Shown: in pieces, positions 10,500 to 19,892 of the stretch
Position numbering within the stretch: position 1 is the first letter of the stretch
Layout: every line of letters begins with the position of its first letter
NCBI RefSeq assembly: GCF_021531075.1
Contig: NZ_JADYTJ010000015.1
Coordinates: 1-58,810 of the forward strand
Direction: 5' to 3'
Length of the DNA: 58,810 nt
Source: Bacteroides caecigallinarum
GTDB taxonomy: Bacteria; Bacteroidota; Bacteroidia; Bacteroidales; Bacteroidaceae
Program-made: the position numbers and the translations under genes
Notes under the pieces: generated by a model
What the model was told of the DNA's origin: nothing
Seen by the model: only the letters and a program-made list of their open reading frames with translations
Databases searched by the model: none

Positions 10500-10541
10500 T
10501 ATCAGACAATTAAAAGTTAAACATCTAAATTTTATACGATT

Positions 10542-11075
10542 ATGAAAACAAGATTAATGACATTGGTAGTTATGATAGCTGTTTCTATGGGCAGCTTCAG
10601 TGTGATGGCACAGAATACTCAGGATGCACCGGCACAGAAACGTGCAAAGCAGAGACCTACACCGGAACAGATGATGGACAAACATGTGAAGATGATGGAG
10701 AAAAAACTTGTGATGGACGATGCAACAGCTGCTAAATTCGCTCCATTATATAAGGAATATCTTCAGGCCATGAAGGATTGCCGTCCAGCTGTGAACAAGG
10801 ATGTAAAAAAGGCGGAAATGACAGATGCCGAAATAGAAAAAGCTATTCAGGACAGATTTGATGCAAGACAGAAAGCATTGGATGTGCAGAAAAAGTATTT
10901 CAAGAAGTTCAAAGAAGTGCTAAATGCAAAACAATTGCAGAAAGTATTCCAACAGCCATGTATGTATGGAAAGATGAAACCTGATATGAGAGGTCATAAA
11001 ATGATGAAGCGTGGTGATAAACCTGGATGTATGAATCGTCCTCACTGTGACAAGTGTCCTATGCAGGCTAAATAA
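10542..11075 (+). CDS. Small exported helical protein with Met/Cys/His-rich tail (DUF4890-like)
   Basis: This 177-residue protein has a Sec signal peptide (about 1-23, ending SVMAQ). The body is charged and helical, with the segment TPEQMMDKHVKMMEKKLVMD and LYKEYLQAM, recalling small periplasmic proteins of the DUF4890 and Spy/CpxP (LTxxQ) type. The last 40 residues hold four Cys, several Met and two His (QQPCMYGK, GCMNRPHCDKCPM), which looks like a metal-binding tail. The function is not established; a periplasmic chaperone or metal-stress role is an inference from composition. It is a single-gene unit with its own promoter and a strong terminator, divergent from the HTCS gene. Confidence 0.75.
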   Translation: MKTRLMTLVVMIAVSMGSFSVMAQNTQDAPAQKRAKQRPTPEQMMDKHVKMMEKKLVMDDATAAKFAPLYKEYLQAMKDCRPAVNKDVKKAEMTDAEIEKAIQDRFDARQKALDVQKKYFKKFKEVLNAKQLQKVFQQPCMYGKMKPDMRGHKMMKRGDKPGCMNRPHCDKCPMQAK

Positions 11076-11099
11076 AATTTTTTCATAATATAACTTAGA

Positions 11100-11141
11100 A
11101 AAAGATCCTGTCAATCAAATATAGTGGTGACAGGATCTTTT
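11100..11141. terminator. Bidirectional rho-independent terminator
   Basis: Arms AAAAGATCCTGTC (11100-11112) and GACAGGATCTTTT (11129-11141) are perfectly complementary with a 16-nt loop and end in T-runs on both strands. It serves the small exported protein on the plus strand and may also serve the convergent helicase gene. Confidence 0.9.
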
Positions 11142-11199
11142 CTGATATGAAGGTGCGTTTTCTCCAAAAAAAACATCTGTTTTTGGTGCGTTTTCCCTG

Positions 11200-13308
11200 T
11201 TATCTGTATCTTTCAACTATCTCCATAATATCCTTGCCATATTTCTCCACAGTCTTCTTGCCGATACATTTGACGCGGAGAAGTTCGCGCTCATTCTTGG
11301 GAAGTAGGTTAGACAGGCCGATAATGGCTTTCTGCTGGAGCACTGTATATGCCGGCAGTCCTTGGTCGGCAGCCTCTTTTCTGCGCCATTCCACCAGTGC
11401 ACGATACAGTTCCATATTTCCGATGTCGCTGCTTTCAAACGGAATTTTCTTTTCTGTTTTTTCACGTTTTTTGCCTGCTGTGGCTTTTGTCTCTTCCATA
11501 CTTAGTATGGCACGTTTGCGAAGAAAATCCTGTAAGTGGAAGCCTTTGTCGTGTACGTGTTCCATAAGAGCGGATTTTATCCTTACGGCATCTGTCAGTT
11601 CGTCGAAAGACGTTTCTATCCTTTTTCTGATTTCCTTGTTGTCGGACGTAATGTCTGTACTGTCCAGCAAATCCTGAAGCGGTTTCAGCATTTCAGCGAA
11701 GTATTGTGACGCGCTGTATATACGGTCTTGAAGTGATGTGTCAGTTTCGCAATCGGCAGCCTGCGCTGTCATACGGGTATATTGACTCTCGAATTTCATG
11801 CTTACTTCCGTTATCGCCTGTTTGAAACGTTCCGCCTCGTTCTTGTACATCTCCAGCTGTTTGGGATATGTCCTGTACAGATGCTCGTCTATCAGACGGA
11901 TATAATGGTTTAGTGATATTTCCATCTGCCTGAATCCGAAGAGTTGTTTCAGCAGGTCGTTGAAATATGCCCTTTGCATGGCCGTACATTGTTCTATGGT
12001 AGGAGTAGACTTTCGTTGTTCGTCAGTGAATGAGTCTATCACTCTGTCGCTTATCACAGCATTGGCGGAGATGGGAGAGCTAAGTATCAGCCCTTCGAGA
12101 GTCCGGCACCGGCTTAGTGCCACGTATGCCTGACCGTGGGCAAAGGAAGATGATACGTCTATTATTGCCTTGTCGAATGTAAGTCCCTGGCTTTTGTGAA
12201 CTGTTATTGCCCATGCGAGTTTCAAAGGATATTGCCTGAATGTGCCTTCCACTTCCTCCACTATCTCTTTTGTTTCCTCGTCCAGACGGTATCGGGCGTT
12301 TGCCCATTCGGCTTCTTCAAGGTTTACTTTCGTTCCTGTTTCGTTTACAATGACTTCTATCCCTTCGTTTGAGATGTTACTGATGCGCCCTATTGTTCCG
12401 TTTGCGTACCGGTGCATTCCGGATATATCGTTTTTTACGAACATAACCTGCGCGCCTTTCTTCAGTTCCAGTTCCGGATCGGTGGGATAGGAATATTCAG
12501 GAAAGTTTCCTTCTATCGTAGCCTTGAACTTATAGCTTCGGGTGGGAAGTTCGTCCAATTTTCTTTGGTTGATTCTCTGTGCCTGTATGTTGTGTGTCGT
12601 AAGGCGGATATAACCTTCGTCGTTACCCACGTTAAAATCCGGAATATATCGGCTGTTAAGTGCTTTCAGGTCGTTGCTTGTACATCTGTTTTCCCTTATG
12701 GCATTCAGAAGTGAAAGGAAACGCGCGTCGTTCTGCCGGTAAACTTTCTTAAGTTCTATGGTACAGAAAGAAGTTTCTTTGAGCGCATGGCTCGAGAAGA
12801 AGTAGGGTGAGTCATAGTATTCCGAAAGCATTTGCCATTCATCGTTTTTTGCTACCGGTGGAAGCTGCTGTATGTCGCCGATGAGCAGAAGCTGTACGCC
12901 ACCGAAAGGTTTGCTGTTGCGTCTGAACCGGCGAAGAACATCGTCTATGGCATCCAGAAGGTCGGCACGCACCATACTTATCTCGTCTATCACAAGCAGG
13001 TCAATGCTCCGCATGATATTAAGTTTCTCTTTCCCAAAACGGAAACGGTATTTGGCATCACCGCCGAATGCTGTACCGGGGATATATGGGGCAAAGGGAA
13101 GTTGGAAGAATGAGTGTATGGTCATACCTCCTGCATTGATTGCAGCTATGCCTGTGGGTGCGAGGATAATCATTCTCTTTGGCGATTCTTTTACCAGTGT
13201 GCGTAGGAATGTAGTCTTACCTGTTCCTGCCTTACCGGTCAGGAATATGTTGGTACCTGTCTGTGCTATTAGGGTATTGGCGAGTTCAAGTTCCGGGTTT
13301 GTATTCAT
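11200..13308 (-). CDS. PIF1/RecD-type SF1 DNA helicase with C-terminal HRDC-like domain
   Basis: This 702-residue ATPase has Walker A GKAGTGKTT (residues 25-33), an APTGIAA motif, Walker B VIDEISMV (about 105-112), GGVQLLLIGDIQQLPPV, and the later helicase motifs AWAITVHKSQGLTFDKAIID and YVALSRCRTLEGL (about 370-410), all typical of PIF1-like 5'-3' helicases. The last 75 residues (ALVEWRRKEAADQGLPAYTV to GKKTVEKYGKDI) match an HRDC fold, which binds DNA in RecQ-type enzymes. A role in replication-fork or G-quadruplex maintenance is inferred from the family. It is monocistronic, with a candidate minus-strand -7 box (CAAATATA on +) at 13340-13347. Confidence 0.9.
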   Translation of the reverse strand: MNTNPELELANTLIAQTGTNIFLTGKAGTGKTTFLRTLVKESPKRMIILAPTGIAAINAGGMTIHSFFQLPFAPYIPGTAFGGDAKYRFRFGKEKLNIMRSIDLLVIDEISMVRADLLDAIDDVLRRFRRNSKPFGGVQLLLIGDIQQLPPVAKNDEWQMLSEYYDSPYFFSSHALKETSFCTIELKKVYRQNDARFLSLLNAIRENRCTSNDLKALNSRYIPDFNVGNDEGYIRLTTHNIQAQRINQRKLDELPTRSYKFKATIEGNFPEYSYPTDPELELKKGAQVMFVKNDISGMHRYANGTIGRISNISNEGIEVIVNETGTKVNLEEAEWANARYRLDEETKEIVEEVEGTFRQYPLKLAWAITVHKSQGLTFDKAIIDVSSSFAHGQAYVALSRCRTLEGLILSSPISANAVISDRVIDSFTDEQRKSTPTIEQCTAMQRAYFNDLLKQLFGFRQMEISLNHYIRLIDEHLYRTYPKQLEMYKNEAERFKQAITEVSMKFESQYTRMTAQAADCETDTSLQDRIYSASQYFAEMLKPLQDLLDSTDITSDNKEIRKRIETSFDELTDAVRIKSALMEHVHDKGFHLQDFLRKRAILSMEETKATAGKKREKTEKKIPFESSDIGNMELYRALVEWRRKEAADQGLPAYTVLQQKAIIGLSNLLPKNERELLRVKCIGKKTVEKYGKDIMEIVERYR

Positions 13309-13608
13309 GTGCTATTCGCTTTAATTCAAGTCTATATGGCAAATATAGTTTATTTGTTTCTTCTACCTGTGGTAAAAATGTTTTTTATGCTGTAGAAAAG
13401 ATATTTTCCTCCTTTTATAATCTGTAAGTGTAACTGTTGTTTAAAGAATTATTAAGCTTATAATATAGAAATAATATATCTTATTTGATAGTTTCATCGT
13501 TTCTATTTTAAACTTCGATTGTATATAGAAAACTTACTTTTTACCATAACAATCATGAAATAAGCGCAAAAAATATTAACTTTACGCCGAAATTTCAATT
13601 TAACAAAA
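13309..13608. other. AT-rich divergent intergenic region
   Basis: This 300-bp gap separates the divergent helicase and GNAT-like genes. It holds a candidate -7 box for the helicase (TATATTTG on the minus strand, 13340-13347) and a near-match TAACTTTA (13577-13584) for the plus-strand gene. No RNA gene, repeat array or small gene was recognised. Confidence 0.5.
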
Positions 13609-14742
13609 ATGGCCATTATCATTAAGAAAGTCAGGACGAAGAAAGATTTTCACACTTTCATTCGTCTCAATTACGAATTATACAAGAATAACCCTTACTC
13701 CGTACCCGATTTGTACGACGACATGGTGAACACCCTCAGCAAGGATAAAAATGCTGCTTTCGAATTTTGTGAAGCTGAATATTTCCTTGCATATAAGGAT
13801 GATAAGCCTGTGGGACGTGTGGCTGCCATTATTAATAACCGTGCCAATGATACCTGGAACAAGAAAGAGGTACGTTTCGGATGGATTGACTTCGTTGACG
13901 ACACAGAGGTGTTGAAAGCCCTTATCGATGAAGTAGAGAAATGGGGAAAGGAGAGAGGTATGGAATATGTGGTAGGCCCGCTGGGATTTACCGATATGGA
14001 CCCGGAAGGTATGCTGGTGGAAGGTTTCGACCAGTTGGGAACAATGTCTACTATCTATAATTATCCGTATTATCCTGAACATATAGAAAAACTTGGTTTC
14101 GAGAAGGAAGCCGACTGGGTGGAGTTCAAACTTAAAGTGCCTGAACAACTTCCGGAGAAGTTTGTGCGTATCTCGGAAATAATTCTTCAGAAATATAATC
14201 TCAAAATTAAGAAAATTACCCGTAAGGAGCTTAAAGAAAAGAATTATGGTCAGAAGATATTCGACCTGATAAACGAGGCATATGCTCCGCTTTACGGATT
14301 TTCGAAGATGACCCAGGGACAGATAGACCAGTATATAAAGATGTATCTGCCTGTGATAGACCTTCGTATGGTGTCGTTGGTGGAAGATGCTGCGGGTGAG
14401 CTTGTGGCTGTGGGAATATCAATGCCATCGTTGTCGGAAGCTTTGCAGAAGGCAAAGGGTAAGATGTTGCCTTTCGGTTGGTGGCATCTGCTTAAGGCTT
14501 TGTTTATCAAGCGACCAAAGATTCTTGACTTGCTGCTGGTAGGGGTAAAACAGGAATATCAGAGCAAGGGGGTAAATGCCCTGTTGTTTTACGATCTGGT
14601 GCCAGTGTACAAGGAAATGGGATTTGAATATGGCGAAAGCAATCCTGAACTGGAAGAGAACAAGAAGGTACAGTCGCAATGGAGTGCGTTCGAATCTGAA
14701 CAGCACAAGCGCCGCCGTGCTTATAAGAGAAAGATTAATTGA
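13609..14742 (+). CDS. GNAT-superfamily N-acetyltransferase-like protein
   Basis: This soluble 377-residue protein has an N-terminal segment FIRLNYELYKNNPYSVPDL followed by AYKDDKPVGRVAAIINN, which resembles the acetyl-CoA-binding core of GNAT proteins, and a second half with LLLVGVKQEYQSKGVNALLF (about 307-326), a plausible GNAT motif A. The C-terminus is basic (KRRRAYKRKIN). The substrate is not evident. It stands between a divergent helicase and parE, separated from parE by a CTAG/GTCAAC repeat. The ATG at 13609 is the first in frame and follows a weak -7 box by 24 bp. Confidence 0.7.
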   Translation: MAIIIKKVRTKKDFHTFIRLNYELYKNNPYSVPDLYDDMVNTLSKDKNAAFEFCEAEYFLAYKDDKPVGRVAAIINNRANDTWNKKEVRFGWIDFVDDTEVLKALIDEVEKWGKERGMEYVVGPLGFTDMDPEGMLVEGFDQLGTMSTIYNYPYYPEHIEKLGFEKEADWVEFKLKVPEQLPEKFVRISEIILQKYNLKIKKITRKELKEKNYGQKIFDLINEAYAPLYGFSKMTQGQIDQYIKMYLPVIDLRMVSLVEDAAGELVAVGISMPSLSEALQKAKGKMLPFGWWHLLKALFIKRPKILDLLLVGVKQEYQSKGVNALLFYDLVPVYKEMGFEYGESNPELEENKKVQSQWSAFESEQHKRRRAYKRKIN

Positions 14743-14746
14743 TACA

Positions 14747-14820
14747 GTTGACTAGGGGCTAGATACTAGGAACTAGGTACTAGGGAAACCTGGTCAACTA
14801 GTAACTCGTCAACTAGTAAC
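14747..14820. repeat. CTAG/GTCAAC composite inverted repeat between the GNAT gene and parE
   Basis: The left arm starts GTTGACTAGG and continues with three ACTAG words to 14784; then gaaa; then a right arm starts CCTGGTCAACTAGTAAC and ends CGTCAACTAGTAAC. The two arms can pair. It lies five bases after the upstream stop codon and fills most of the gap. Confidence 0.75.
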
Positions 14821-14835
14821 TAAAATAAAAATACA

Positions 14836-16776
14836 ATGGATGAACTGAATCAGAATATTAATGCTTCGGAACCTCAGGTGTCGTATACGGAAGAGAATAT
14901 CCGCCACTTGAGCGACATGGAACATGTGCGTACCCGTCCGGGTATGTACATCGGACGTCTGGGCGACGGTTCGCAGGCGGAGGACGGTATTTATGTATTG
15001 CTCAAGGAAGTGGTGGACAACAGTATCGACGAATTCAAGATGGGGGTAGGAAAGCGTATCGACATCACTCTGGAGGATAATCTCAGAGTGTCCGTACGCG
15101 ACTATGGCCGTGGTATTCCTTTGGGAAGTCTTGTGGATGCAGTGTCCATGCTGAATACCGGAGGTAAATACGATACCAAGGCTTTCAAGAAAAGTGTGGG
15201 ACTTAACGGTGTTGGTGCAAAGGCCGTGAACGCCCTCAGTGTGAAGTTTATTGCACGAAGTGTGCGCGACGGACAGATGCGCGAGGCTGTTTTCGAAAGA
15301 GGAGAGCTGATAAGCGACACTACTTCGGCCACTGACGAGGATAACGGTACATTTATCTTCTTCGAACCGGACAACACTCTGTTTCTGAACTATCATTTCC
15401 GTCCGGAGTTTATCGAAACGATGCTCCGTAACTATACTTATCTGAATACCGGACTGTCTATCTATTACAACGGACGACGTATCGTGAGCCGAAACGGTTT
15501 GGAGGATCTTCTGAACGATAATATGACGGCGCAGGGCATCTATCCGATAGTTCACCTCACTGGCGAAGACATCGAAATAGCTTTTACACACAGTCCTCAG
15601 TATGGAGAGGAGTATTATTCATTTGTCAACGGACAGCACACCACGCAGGGTGGTACGCATCAGAGTGCGTTCAAGGAACATATAGCCCGCACAATAAAGG
15701 AATTCTATGGCAAGAATCTGGAGTTTCAGGACATACGAAACGGCCTGGTGGCTGCCATAGCTATAAACGTGATAGAACCTACATTCGAGAGTCAGACAAA
15801 AATCAAACTCGGTTCGCTTACTATGGCTCCTGAAAAAGATACCGATGGCAATCCGTATCCGCTTTCTGGTGTGAGTGTGAATAAGTTTGTTGGCGATTTC
15901 ATTAAGGAGAATGTAGATAACTATCTTCATAAGCATCCTGATGTGGCAGAAGTGTTGCTGCAGAAGATACAGGAATCGGAGAAAGAGAGAAAAGCCATTG
16001 CCGGAGTGACAAAGATAGCCCGCGAAAGAGCGAAGAAGGCTAATCTGCATAACCGTAAGTTGCGCGACTGCCGTATACACCTGAATGATGTGAAATCCGG
16101 CAAGAAGGACGAAGAAAAAGACCCGCGTCTGGACAGCGCTATCTTTATCACCGAGGGAGATTCTGCAAGTGGTTCAATAACAAAGAGCCGCGATGTGAAT
16201 ACACAGGCTGTTTTCAGTTTGCGAGGTAAACCGCTCAACTCTTTCGGACTTACCAAGAAGGTGGTTTATGAGAATGAGGAATTCAATCTCCTCCAGGCTG
16301 CTCTCAATATCGAGGACGGACTGGACGGACTGAGATATAACAAGGTGATTGTGGCTACCGATGCCGATGTGGACGGTATGCACATACGTCTGCTTATGAT
16401 AACCTTCTTCCTTCAGTTCTTCCCAGATTTGATAAAGAAAGGTCACGTGTATATACTTCAGACTCCTTTGTTCCGCGTAAGAAACAGAAAGAAAGGTACT
16501 TATGTGACACGCTACTGTTACACTGACGAAGAAAGGCTGGCTGCAATAGAAGAACTCGGACCTAATCCGGAAATAACCCGATTCAAAGGATTGGGAGAAA
16601 TCTCTCCTGATGAGTTCCGCAACTTTATAGGCGAAGATATGCGCCTGGAGCAGGTAACTCTGAGAAAGACTGATGCCGTGAAGGAACTTCTGGAATTCTA
16701 TATGGGAAAGAACACTATGGAACGACAGAACTTCATTATTGAGAATCTGGTGGTCGAGGAAGATGTAAATTTATAA
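14836..16776 (+). CDS. parE: DNA topoisomerase IV subunit B
   Basis: This 646-residue type IIA topoisomerase ATPase subunit shows the GHKL motifs [10 protein letters not shown] and DYGRGIP, the GxxGxG loop [16 protein letters not shown], the transducer region with QTKIKLGS, and the TOPRIM signature with [10 protein letters not shown] and the metal site [11 protein letters not shown] (about 508-518). The sequence EGDSASGS rather than EGDSAGGS and the short length favour the ParE-like subunit of Bacteroidetes over GyrB. ParE with ParC unlinks daughter chromosomes. No parC is in the window. coaD follows 5 bp later, so the two are probably co-transcribed. Confidence 0.9.
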   Translation: MDELNQNINASEPQVSYTEENIRHLSDMEHVRTRPGMYIGRLGDGSQAEDGIYVLLKEVVDNSIDEFKMGVGKRIDITLEDNLRVSVRDYGRGIPLGSLVDAVSMLNTGGKYDTKAFKKSVGLNGVGAKAVNALSVKFIARSVRDGQMREAVFERGELISDTTSATDEDNGTFIFFEPDNTLFLNYHFRPEFIETMLRNYTYLNTGLSIYYNGRRIVSRNGLEDLLNDNMTAQGIYPIVHLTGEDIEIAFTHSPQYGEEYYSFVNGQHTTQGGTHQSAFKEHIARTIKEFYGKNLEFQDIRNGLVAAIAINVIEPTFESQTKIKLGSLTMAPEKDTDGNPYPLSGVSVNKFVGDFIKENVDNYLHKHPDVAEVLLQKIQESEKERKAIAGVTKIARERAKKANLHNRKLRDCRIHLNDVKSGKKDEEKDPRLDSAIFITEGDSASGSITKSRDVNTQAVFSLRGKPLNSFGLTKKVVYENEEFNLLQAALNIEDGLDGLRYNKVIVATDADVDGMHIRLLMITFFLQFFPDLIKKGHVYILQTPLFRVRNRKKGTYVTRYCYTDEERLAAIEELGPNPEITRFKGLGEISPDEFRNFIGEDMRLEQVTLRKTDAVKELLEFYMGKNTMERQNFIIENLVVEEDVNL

Positions 16777-16781
16777 ATGAA

Positions 16782-17240
16782 ATGAAAAAAGCAATATTCC
16801 CCGGTACTTTCGATCCGTTTACTATCGGACATTTCTCGGTAGTGAAACGAGCCCTCACCTTTATGGACGAGGTGGTGATAGGTATCGGTATAAATGACAG
16901 TAAGCGCACATGGTTTCCTACGGAGAAACGCGTGGAGATGATAAGCCGCCTTTATGCGGACGAACCGAGAATAAAAGTCGCAGCATATTCCGGTCTGACA
17001 ATAGATTTCGCCCGCGAGTGTGGCGCGCAGTTTATAGTGCGCGGCATACGCACCGTGCGTGATTTTGAATACGAAGAAACCATTGCCGACATTAACCGCA
17101 AGATGGCAGGTATAGAAACCATCCTGCTGTTTACCGAGCCGGAACTTACTTCGGTTAGTTCTACCATCGTGCGCGAACTTCTACAATTTGGCAAGGATGT
17201 AAGTCCTTTCTTGCCGGAAGGTATGGATTTAGGTGATTAG
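16782..17240 (+). CDS. coaD: Phosphopantetheine adenylyltransferase
   Basis: This 152-residue nucleotidyltransferase begins with [19 protein letters not shown], which carries the T/HxGH ATP-binding motif (FTIGH). It also has [11 protein letters not shown] and the C-terminal SSTIVREL motif. CoaD makes dephospho-CoA from 4'-phosphopantetheine and ATP, the penultimate step of CoA synthesis. It lies 5 bp after parE. Length and motifs are normal. Confidence 0.96.
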   Translation: MKKAIFPGTFDPFTIGHFSVVKRALTFMDEVVIGIGINDSKRTWFPTEKRVEMISRLYADEPRIKVAAYSGLTIDFARECGAQFIVRGIRTVRDFEYEETIADINRKMAGIETILLFTEPELTSVSSTIVRELLQFGKDVSPFLPEGMDLGD

Positions 17241-17246
17241 GTTTCA

Positions 17247-17352
17247 GTTACAAGTTGACAAGGTTTTGGGTACTAGGAACTAGATACTAGGAAACCTCGT
17301 CAACTTGTCAACTAGTACCTAAAAAAACCTCGTCAACTCGTCAACTAGTAAC
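17247..17352. repeat. CTAG/GTCAAC composite inverted repeat between coaD and the S41 protease
   Basis: The left arm GTTACAAGTTGACAAGG is mirrored on the right by CCTCGTCAACTCGTCAAC then TAGTAAC; inner words GGTACTAGG-like and CTAGTACC also pair. A run of A residues splits the right arm. It fills the gap from coaD to the protease start. Confidence 0.75.
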
Positions 17353-17361
17353 TAAAAAAAT

Positions 17362-18924
17362 ATGAAACTGAAACTCTTTTTTACATTATCCTTATTGTTC
17401 GGACTAACTTCTATTGTTGGGGCTCAGAATAAGATATTGAATTCTCCTGCCAGAAAACTTCAGTTGGCTGAGTTCGCCATTGCCAATCTCTATGTAGACG
17501 ATGTGGATGAAGACAAGCTTGTGGAAGATGCCATAATCAAGATGCTTGAGGAACTGGACCCACATTCCACTTATTCTAATCCGGAAGAAGTCAAGAAGCT
17601 GAACGAGCCTCTTGTAGGTAATTTCGACGGTATCGGAGTGCAGTTCAATATGGCTACAGATACATTGTTCGTAATACAGCCTGTGTCGGGAGGCCCATCG
17701 GAGAAGGTTGGTATTCTGGCTGGCGACCGTATAATAGAGGTGAACGACACTGTGATAGCCGGAGTAAAGATGAGCACAGAGGAAGTTATGCGACGTCTGC
17801 GTGGTCCGAAAGGAACTAAAGTAAATCTTAAGATTATGCGTCGCGGTGTGAAGGAGCTGTTGCCTTTTACTGTCAAGCGTGACAGAATACCGGTTTACAG
17901 CCTCGATGCTTCGTATATGATGACCAAGACTACCGGATATATACGTATCAGCCGTTTTGCAGCTACTACGGCGGAAGAGTTCGAGGATGCCCTTCATAAA
18001 CTCCAGAAAGAAGGTATGCGCAATCTTATTCTCGACCTTCAGGGAAACGGAGGAGGTTATCTGAATGCTGCCATCGAGATAGCAAACCATGTGTTGGAGA
18101 AAGGCGAACTTATAGTCTATACCGAAGGTAAACGTAATCCGCGTACAGAGTTCAAGGCCCGTGGAAACGGTGATTTCCGCAAAGGGAAACTGGTAGTGCT
18201 GGTAGATGAGTTCTCTGCTTCAGCAAGTGAAATTGTAACGGGAGCCATTCAGGATTGGGACAGAGGAACTGTAGTGGGCAGACGTACATTCGGAAAGGGA
18301 CTTGTGCAAAGACCGATAGACCTTCCTGACGGTTCTATGATACGTCTTACGGTGGCACGCTATTACACTCCTTCGGGCAGATGTATTCAGAAACCGTACG
18401 AAAGCATAGAGCAGTACAACAGAGACCTTATAGAGAGGTATAACCGTGGCGAGATGCAGAGTGCAGACAGTATTCATTTCCCGGATTCTCTGAAAACTAA
18501 GACTCTGAAGAAAGGACGCATAGTATATGGAGGCGGAGGTATAATGCCTGACTATTTTGTACCTATCGACACTACATATTATACAGACTATTATCTGGCG
18601 TTGCGCGACAAGGGAGCTATTGTTCAGCAGAACCTGAAACTGATAGATACTTATCGCAACGAATGGAAAGCGAAATACAAGACATTCGACCGCTTCAACA
18701 AACGGTTTGAGGTGACAGACAAGATGCTGGACGACCTGATAGCCCTTGGCAAGACAATGGGAATAGAATATAAGGAAGAGGAATACAAAACTGCCCTCCC
18801 GCTTATAAAGACACAGTTGAAAGCACTCATTGCACGCGACCTGTGGGATATGAACGAGTATTTCCAGGTTATAAACTCTATGAACGAAACCGTGCAGAAA
18901 GGACTGGAGCTGATTGAAGATTAG
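17362..18924 (+). CDS. S41 family C-terminal processing peptidase
   Basis: This 520-residue exported protease has a signal peptide (about 1-21), an N-terminal helical region with LDPHSTYSNPEE, a PDZ domain (about 90-175, PVSGGPSEKVGILAGDRI) and the S41 catalytic domain with the nucleophile Ser in EFSASASEIV (about 285) and the general-base Lys in RTFGKGLVQ (about 311). The enzyme cleaves unfolded or C-terminally tagged envelope proteins. A 150-residue C-terminal extension after the catalytic core is usual for Bacteroidales CtpA-like proteins. It follows parE-coaD with a repeat-filled gap of 121 bp. Confidence 0.93.
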   Translation: MKLKLFFTLSLLFGLTSIVGAQNKILNSPARKLQLAEFAIANLYVDDVDEDKLVEDAIIKMLEELDPHSTYSNPEEVKKLNEPLVGNFDGIGVQFNMATDTLFVIQPVSGGPSEKVGILAGDRIIEVNDTVIAGVKMSTEEVMRRLRGPKGTKVNLKIMRRGVKELLPFTVKRDRIPVYSLDASYMMTKTTGYIRISRFAATTAEEFEDALHKLQKEGMRNLILDLQGNGGGYLNAAIEIANHVLEKGELIVYTEGKRNPRTEFKARGNGDFRKGKLVVLVDEFSASASEIVTGAIQDWDRGTVVGRRTFGKGLVQRPIDLPDGSMIRLTVARYYTPSGRCIQKPYESIEQYNRDLIERYNRGEMQSADSIHFPDSLKTKTLKKGRIVYGGGGIMPDYFVPIDTTYYTDYYLALRDKGAIVQQNLKLIDTYRNEWKAKYKTFDRFNKRFEVTDKMLDDLIALGKTMGIEYKEEEYKTALPLIKTQLKALIARDLWDMNEYFQVINSMNETVQKGLELIED

Positions 18925-19038
18925 ATACTAGTTACTAGGTTTCAGATACTAGTCCCTAGTTTCTAGTTTCTAGTCCCTAGTTTCTAGTCCCTAGTTTCGA
19001 GTCTCTAGCCCCTAGTTTCTAGTCTCTAGTCTTGTTTC
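18924..19038. repeat. CTAG repeat with twelve tandem heptads
   Basis: After GATACTAGTTACTAGG, positions 18950-19033 form twelve consecutive 7-bp units of the form TAGTYYC (two units deviate: GAGTCTC and TAGCCCC). The repeat is the most regular stretch of the CTAG family in this window. It follows the S41 protease stop and precedes the frd promoter. Confidence 0.85.
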
Positions 19039-19091
19039 CTCAAATTAAAGAATTATTTCCTTAATTGTTTGTAATAATGATGGAAATAGTC

Positions 19092-19099
19092 TAACTTTG
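19092..19099 (+). promoter_or_regulatory. -7 box of the fumarate reductase operon
   Basis: TAACTTTG matches TAnnTTTG. No good TTTG is found 19-21 bp upstream. The frdC start at 19169 is 69 bp downstream, so the leader would be about 60 nt. Confidence 0.5.
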
Positions 19100-19168
19100 C
19101 CAAGTCAAAATACCTTTAATGGAGACTATTTTAGTTTTAATAATTAAATAATTTAAAATCAATCATTT

Positions 19169-19858
19169 ATGTGGTTAAGTAATTCATCTATTGGTAGGAA
19201 AGTGGTGATGAGCGTTACAGGTATCGCCCTTGTCCTGTTTCTGACATTTCACATGGCGATGAACCTTGTTGCATTGTTCTCGGGTGAGGCATACAACATG
19301 ATTTGCGAATTCCTGGGTGCTAACTGGTACGCATTGGTTGCAACAGTAGGTTTGGCTGCCTTGTTTGTAATTCACATCATTTACGCTTTCTGGTTGACTA
19401 TCCAGAACCGTGCTGCACGTGGTAACGAACGTTACGCAGTTACAGTTAAGCCAAAGAACGTAGAATGGGCTTCACAGAACATGCTTGTTCTTGGTATCAT
19501 CGTAATCTTGGGATTGGCACTTCACTTTGTCAATTTCTGGTACAAAATGCAGTTTGCTGAAATCATCGGCGACCCTATGTTAGGTGGTCTTCATGCAACA
19601 GACGGTTACGGTTACATCATGCAGACATTCTCTAATCCGGTATTCTTCGTATTATACCTGATTTGGTTGGCAGCTCTCTGGTTCCACCTTACTCACGGAT
19701 TCTGGAGCTCTATGCAGTCATTGGGTTGGAACAACAAGACTTGGATCAACCGTTGGAAATGCATCTCTAACATCTATTCAACAATCATCGTGTTGGGATT
19801 TGCTGTAGTGGCAATCGTATTCTTCCTGAAGAACATGATGGGTTGCGGTGCTTGCTAA
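19169..19858 (+). CDS. frdC: Fumarate reductase/succinate dehydrogenase cytochrome b subunit
   Basis: This 229-residue membrane protein has about five hydrophobic segments, with candidate heme-ligand His residues in LTFHMAMN, VIHIIYAFW and LWFHLTHGFW, as in the diheme cytochrome b subunits of the epsilon/Bacteroidetes type. It anchors the FrdAB dimer and passes electrons from menaquinol. The arrangement C-A-B on one strand is the usual Bacteroides order. Codon use is strongly biased, consistent with high expression in fumarate respiration. Confidence 0.94.
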   Translation: MWLSNSSIGRKVVMSVTGIALVLFLTFHMAMNLVALFSGEAYNMICEFLGANWYALVATVGLAALFVIHIIYAFWLTIQNRAARGNERYAVTVKPKNVEWASQNMLVLGIIVILGLALHFVNFWYKMQFAEIIGDPMLGGLHATDGYGYIMQTFSNPVFFVLYLIWLAALWFHLTHGFWSSMQSLGWNNKTWINRWKCISNIYSTIIVLGFAVVAIVFFLKNMMGCGAC

Positions 19859-19892
19859 TTGAAAAGTGTAACTGATTAAATTGAAAAACATT

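Noticed and set aside
14809..15591. 260-codon minus-strand frame opposite parE
   Set aside because: It lies wholly in the antisense of well-conserved parE motifs and has no family resemblance; the same holds for long antisense frames opposite the S41 protease, the HTCS and frdA.
19881..19892. TTG start for frdA
   Set aside because: The family begins at about the ATG four codons later. Similar upstream TTG starts were rejected for gltX, the HD hydrolase, the HEPN gene and the signal-peptidase paralogue.
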